Below, piece after piece: positions 58,657-64,000 of a stretch of DNA of 64,000 nt. This stretch comes from Heloderma charlesbogerti (Eukaryota; Chordata; Lepidosauria; Squamata; Helodermatidae). The stretch is taken from contig JANEZZ010000728.1 of the NCBI GenBank assembly GCA_026122225.1, forward strand, positions 1,240,001 to 1,304,000, given 5' to 3'. Under the pieces are notes generated by a model, which was not told where the DNA came from, made no database searches, and saw only the letters and a program-made list of their open reading frames with translations. Position 1 is the first letter of the stretch; the number at the start of each line of letters is the position of its first letter. The position numbers and the translations under genes are program-made.

Positions 58657-60344
58657 GTGGATGAGAGGGGAGAGATGTGGGATAAACTACCGGAGCTTAA
58701 TTCAGGGCTTCCAATGAATGTCCCTGAGCAGGGGAGCATGGACAGGAGTGGGGAACAAGCCTCTCTCATTTCCTGAGCAGCACCTATGGAGTTGACATTA
58801 AGTTCTACTCCACCCACCGAACCCCGAAGTATGTTGGTTTCAAGTGCTGTGTGACCCATGAAAGTGGGTTAGTGTATACTCTACCTTCCTTGCTTCATGT
58901 GTTCCTGACGGACCAAAGCAATTTCATGAAAATCCAGATATTACCAGGAAGCGCTCCCCATTCTGTTTTCGTGTAGTTTGGGCCCAATGAGGAAGCTGTG
59001 GTGGGGTTCAATTTTAAAAAGCAGAAGAGCTTGGGCAAAGAGACAGACTCTTCCCTTGAGCACCCTTTTTGGTTTTTAAACTGGACTTGAACCCTGCTTT
59101 TTACATTATTTTGGCAGCTCCAGGATTAAACATACAGATCTGCTGCCACTGTGTGTAGTTTGAACCTAAGATGGCTCATATCCTTGAAATTCTGAGAGGC
59201 GATGGTGGCTGCAGTGCCTGCCCTCAGAATAATTGCTTGTTATTTCCTTCTTTCCATTCATTAGCCTGATGCTAGGTCACCGTAAATGATTCATATTTTT
59301 CAGTAATGTAGCAGTCCAATGAGCATTTGTGACTCATTCTAGCAATACAAAACACTGGGGAATTCATAAATCAGGGTGGAACCAAGACTCCTTGATGCCA
59401 AGTCTTTACACAGCCTGATTGTTGTTTCTGTCCATCACTACCAAAAATAGAAGCACTTGAACTAACCAACCGTTTTATTCTGAGATTACTAGCAAGGTTC
59501 TGCACACAGGGAGTCAGGGTTGGCCCTTCCATTAGGCAGGGTGAGGCAGAAGGTTTTGGGATAACGTTAACAGGCAGCAAACTGTCAATCTAGCATATTA
59601 TTATCTTTTTACCCTGTGGTGGGGGACAGGGGAAGCACCACCTGATTTCTGCCTCAGGCACTGATACACTTTTCCCCCACAAAAGAGAAACGTGTGTGGA
59701 GATGCTGCCATATTTTTTACTATATATTAAATCTGACTATCTTCAAATAGTAAACCTGCATGCTTTTTTTTTTGCTCACTTTTATATATTGTATATGGAT
59801 TTTGTACAATGTTCTGGTTCTACAGGTCTATCACTCTTTGATCTTAATATTCAAACAAAGCTACGTTGGAGCATTCAAATCACAGTTTGGAAAAAAGAAA
59901 AATAATTTTTGAGAATGAATGTAAAATGCTTTGAGAAAATGACGCCATTGTTTCTAAATGTGTTCTATATTTCACCCTTACAGATGAATTAGTAAATGTC
60001 ATGTTACTAAATAATTTGGGGTTATTTTCAGCCACATTTTTGCTTCCTGTTCATGAGCAATAGGAAGTTTAGAGCAGATTGTGCAAGATCATTTTCCTGC
60101 AGATAAATGGAGGTTTATGGTGCTCCAGCAGAGAAGGCAAATCCAATATTAGAAACTATAAGGAGTTAAAAAAGATAGTATCATAATGCCATGACAATCC
60201 CTCCAACATCTCACACCCATATTCATGATGCTGGAACTCCCTGTCCCATTATTACACATTGCTGAATGCCTGCCACAGACTACATTCATTTTTCCCCCAT
60301 TAATTTCTTTTTCCATTTATATCCCCCCCTTCCTCCAAGGAGTT

Positions 60345-60505
60345 CAAGATGTTGAACATAGTTCTTCCTCTTCCTCCAATTTATCCTCACAACAACCCTG
60401 TGAGGTAGGTTATGCTGAGAGACAGTGACTAGCCCAAGATCATCCAGTGAGCTACATAGGTGAGTGGGGATTTGAATCTGAATCTCCACAGTCTAAAACA
60501 GATAC
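60345..60505 (-). mobile_element. MIR-like SINE
   Basis: TTTATCCTCACAACAACCCT, GTGAGGTAGGTTATGCTGAG, GCCCAAGATCATCCAGTGAG and GGGGATTTGAATCTG are the reverse of a MIR-type SINE. Same family as 35712-35872. Confidence 0.78.
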
Positions 60506-60508
60506 CCT

Positions 60509-60969
60509 TGGGACACAATCCTAGGGACTGCACCCTCACTGCTCAGAAGCCCCCCAACTTGGAAGCTTCCAAAATTCCTATACCCTGCCAGGCTGAAGCC
60601 AGCTGAGCAGCAGCAGCAGCAGATACAATCTTTGACTCCCCATCCTCCAATTGCTAAACAGGCATTTCAGCCCGTATAGCGAGGGCGCTTCGGGGTGGGG
60701 GAAGGAGGCTGAAAGAGGCTCAGGATAAATCATATCCTGGCCTCTCCAGTCTCCTCCCCTCCCTACTCACTGGCACACCCCCTTTCCAAGATCGATTTTT
60801 TGACCTAGGACAGGCAGCTGGCATGGGTTCTCTCCATACAGGCTGCAAGGGGGTGGGGTTGAATCTCCAATTCCCGTTTCTGAGGTTGGAGTGCTGTCTC
60901 CAACCTCAGAAGGGATTTTACAAGCCATCTTATGGTCCCTGGGAGTCCAGGGACTACAGAATTGCTCTC
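60509..60969 (-). mobile_element. GC-rich element with CAATCCTA-type ends, reverse copy
   Basis: It begins GGGACACAATCCTAGGGACT. Internal AACTTGGAAGCTTCC and AGGACAGGCAGCTGGCATGG are the reverse of blocks at 52865-53296. A (GCA)n run is at 60607-60623. It directly abuts the MITE at 60973. Confidence 0.6.
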
Positions 60970-60972
60970 TTA

Positions 60973-61107
60973 GGACACAGTCCTATGCATGTTTAGACAG
61001 AAAAAACTCCTACAACACCTAGCATTCTCTAGCCAGCATGGCTGCCTAGGACATGCTGGGAACTATAGGACTTTATTTCCTGTTTAAACATGCATAAGCT
61101 TGTATCC
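60973..61107. mobile_element. Foldback MITE (PIF/Harbinger-like), TTA target site
   Basis: The ends GGACACAGTCCTATGCATG and CATGCATAAGCTTGTATCC are inverted. It is flanked by TTA at 60970-60972 and 61108-61110. The arms are more decayed than in the copy at 35285. Confidence 0.82.
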
Positions 61108-61467
61108 TTAACCCCTAAATGGCCATCCAATTTACCGATCCATAACTTGCTCCTTACATATTCAGTCTCTCAAAGGTTACTTCTTATAGAATCGCTTAAA
61201 CTCTGATATGGCAGACCCAGCTGCAATTGGTGAATTAGGGACAGCTAGCATATAAACTCTTGCTCTTCCCCAGACCTTTGTTGAATTAACAGCTCTAGTT
61301 ACGGACTTAGGACAAGTGGAAAGGAAGCTAGCGTACCCTTCTCATGTGTATGAACAGTAACATTTTTAAAGGATCCCTCATAAGATGAAAGTGAGTACAG
61401 ATACTATCTTATCAAGTACAGATACTAGAAAACAGGCTGCCCTGATAGACAGGAATAGTTAAGAATG

Positions 61468-61660
61468 TAAGACAAGCCGTGCTGGATCAGGCTGAAGCCA
61501 CATCTAGCCCAGTATTCTCTTTCCATAGTGGCCAACCAGAGGCCTAGGGGAAGACCAGGGGCAGGGCAGGAGTGCCATAGTGCCCTCCTATTCATGTTCC
61601 CCAGCAAAAGGTACTGAGAAGCAAACTACATCTGATAATACTCTTCCTTAGGGAGGGAGA
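61468..61660 (-). mobile_element. L2/CR1-group LINE 3' UTR fragment
   Basis: AAGAATGTAAGACAAGCCGT, TAGTGGCCAACCAGAGGCC and TTCATGTTCCCCAGCAAAAG match the 3' UTR at 11131-11330. It is diverged. Confidence 0.72.
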
Positions 61661-62664
61661 AGCACCCAAGAGAATGAAGATAACATGATGTGTCTCTGTA
61701 CAGTTAGAGAACCTCATGTTAGAGTGTGCTGCACCACTACATTAGCTACAGAATGTCAGCTTCTTTTTCTTTTCTAGATTGCTTCACATTACATTATGGT
61801 CCATAGCACCAATCAAGAGAAATCATTACAGAAGGCAACTGCTCCTAACCGCATTGGCATCAGAACTTAAGTTCCTTTATAGACAAGGTAGCCCCATCAC
61901 AAAATGGTCTCTGTCGCCTAGAAATGCAGCCTCTTTTGAAGGAACCAAATTCCAAACCTTATACCTGTTCAATGCGGGTATATAAAGGGGACATTGTTTT
62001 AGTGTCACCATTTCACTATTTGATCCATGTAATTCTTTGCAGAAGTTAGTCCCACTATAATTTCTCATTGCAATCAATGAGATATTTTTATACACGCCTA
62101 CAAATTCCTCCTAAAGTCTTATATGTAAAGAGGTCACAAAGTTCTTAAGCAAAAGGTGGGTTATTGTGCCTGCAATGGAAGAAAAAGGGGGGAGGAAGAA
62201 AAAGTAGGGGAAGGAAGGACAGAGCATAAAAAAATAGGCCATCTCTTTAGTGTTTGTTTATGTTTCACTTATATCCTGTATTTCTTCCATCATGGAACTC
62301 AAGTTCCCTCCCATCCAAGCACTGACTACACCAAAATGTGCTTAGCTTCAGCAGGTAACTGCATCACATGCCCCAAAACTATATTATTAGATATAGCATC
62401 AATTATGTTTGATATAAAAGTGTCAGGGGCTCAGGTCCATGATGTTTTGCAAGGAGCTGCTCCCATTCAGCGTGCCAAATGCTGTCCCTTCCCTGTGCAC
62501 AAGTATAAGTTGCAACAGAACAACACTTGATTTCAGGCAATGTTTTAGGGTTCTGTGGTTTGTTAACCACAGCAGCAACCTACCCTTGCTGGATTTGGAT
62601 GACATGGTAAACTGTGCTGGCAAGGTTCATTAAGCAAATAGGGCTGGCAAGTTACCAGCATTCT

Positions 62665-63986
62665 CAGTGTGGTTAACAAGCCACTTCTGCATCCTGATGA
62701 ACTGCATCCTAGAGTAATAAAGGAACTGGCAGAAGAACTCTCAGAACCGCTGTCTATTCTCTTTGAGAAATCATGGAGGACGGGGGAAGTACCGGATGAC
62801 TGGAGGAGGGCTAATGTTGTCCCTATCTTCAAAAAGGGTAAAAAGGAGGAACCTGGGAACTACAGACCAGTCAGTCTGACATCAATCCCTGGGAACATTC
62901 TGGAGCAGATGATAAAGCAATCCATCTGTAAGCAGCTTGAAAACAATGCCGTGATTATTTGAAGCCAACATGGATTTGTCAAAAACAAGTCCTGCCAGAC
63001 AAATCTGATCTCATTTTTTGATCAAGTAACCTCCGTTGTAGACCGTGGGAATGCTGTAGACATCATATACCTCGACTTCAGCAAAGCTTTCGACAAAGTG
63101 CCCCATGATATCCTGATGAGCAAACTAGCTCATAGTGGGCTAGATGAAACAACGATCCAGTGGATCCACAGTTGGCTACAGAATCAGACTCAAAGAGTGC
63201 TTATCAATGGGACCTTCTCAAACTGGGGAGAGGTAATGAGTGGGGTACCGCAGGGCTCAGTCCTGGGCCCAGTGCTCTTCAACATTTTGATTAATGACTT
63301 GGAAGAGGAGGTGCAGGGAATGCTGATCCGATTTGCAGATGACACAAAATTGGGTGGGATAGCTAATACTTTGGAAGACAGAAACAAAATTCAAAGTGAT
63401 CTGGATAGACTGGAGTGCTGGGCAGAAAACAACAGAATGACATTTAATAGGGATAAATGCCAAGTTCTGCACCTAGGAAAAAGAAACCAAAGGCGCAGTT
63501 ACAAGATGGGGGATACGTGGCTCAACAACACTACAAGCGAGAAAGATCTTGGAATTGTTGTCGATCACAAGCTGAATATGAGGAGAGACTGAAAGAACTG
63601 GGCATGTTTAGCCTTGAGAAGAGACGACTGAGGGGAGATATAATAGCACTCTTCAAGTACTTGAAAGGTTGTCACAGAGAAGAAGGCCAGGATCTCTTCT
63701 TGATCATCCCAGAGTGCAGGACACGGAATAATGGGCTCAAGTTACAGGAAGCTAGATTCCGGCTGAACATCAGGAAAAACTTCCTGACTGTTAGAGCAAT
63801 ACGACAATGGAACCAATTACCTAGGAAGGGGGTCGGCTCTCCCAAACTGGAGGCATTCAAGACGAGGCTGGACAGCCATCTGTCAGGGATGCTCTGACTT
63901 GGATTCCTGCATTGAGCAGGGGATTGGACTCGATGGCCTTGTAGGCCCCTTCCAACCCTACTATTTTATGATTCTATGATTCTATG
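62665..63986 (+). pseudogene. CR1 LINE with an internal 238-bp deletion
   Basis: The frame begins LHPDELHPRVIKELAEELSE and continues with RRANVVPIFKKGKKEEPGNY and SLTSIPGNILEQMIKQ. A TGA after NNAVII replaces a Trp/Arg codon, then reading resumes with SQHGFVKNKSCQTNL, YLDFSKAFDKVPHDIL, GVPQGSVLGPVLFN and FADDTKLG. At TATGAG (63577-63582) the sequence jumps to the C-terminal [17 protein letters not shown] block, skipping 238 bp that copy 50418 keeps, and the frame shifts. The ATTCTATG-type tail ends the element. The endonuclease is absent (5'-truncated). Confidence 0.95.
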
Positions 63987-64000
63987 ATAAGCCACCATGG

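Larger units (their letters stand above)
52305..64000 (-). other. CRACDL: CRACDL upstream intron (partial)
   Basis: The next CRACDL exon was not found up to the window end, so this is one long intron, or more than one with missed small exons. Apart from the listed repeats, 52305-52660, 54181-54593, 57963-58469, 58660-60344, 61108-61467 and 61661-62664 hold nothing I can support. Confidence 0.6.

Noticed and set aside
57885..62664. Large upstream CRACDL exon
   Set aside because: No long Glu/Ser/Pro-rich minus-strand frame is present. The short frames have no splice-phase support.

Overview
This is nuclear DNA of a vertebrate, most likely a squamate reptile (lizard or snake). The evidence is two full-length BovB (RTE-clade) LINEs, several young CR1 LINEs with ATTCTATG tails, L2-like LINE 3' ends, MIR-like and tRNA-derived SINEs, and many short inverted-repeat DNA transposons. 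There are no operons, phage genes or CRISPR arrays.

Two host genes are partly present, both on the minus strand. The first coding exon of MGAT4A (Golgi N-acetylglucosaminyltransferase IVa) is at 22655-22748. It encodes the N-terminal tail and membrane anchor and ends in a GTAAG donor. Its likely promoter is the CpG island at about 27340-28330. The rest of MGAT4A would lie beyond position 1, so 1-22654 is its first coding intron. Upstream, at 46701-52304, are the last three coding exons of a CRACD-family gene, most likely CRACDL (KIAA1211L). The splice sites and phases agree across both junctions. As I remember the human map, CRACDL and MGAT4A are neighbours in this same order and orientation on chromosome 2, which supports both calls.

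Layout: 1-22654, MGAT4A intron with an intact BovB (7641-10861); 22749 to about 28000, 5' UTR region and intron; 27340-28330, CpG island; 28350-46700, intergenic region with nested repeats and the CRACDL 3' UTR; 46701-52304, CRACDL exons; 52305-64000, CRACDL intron with a second, decayed BovB (54603-57798) and CR1 copies.

I see no new multi-gene system. The strongest observations are the open, 1047-codon BovB with a perfect 13-bp target-site duplication, a 138-bp spacer-free palindrome at 35279-35416 flanked by TTA, a set of short DNA elements that share one terminal repeat but carry different cores, and several nested insertions that give an order of events.
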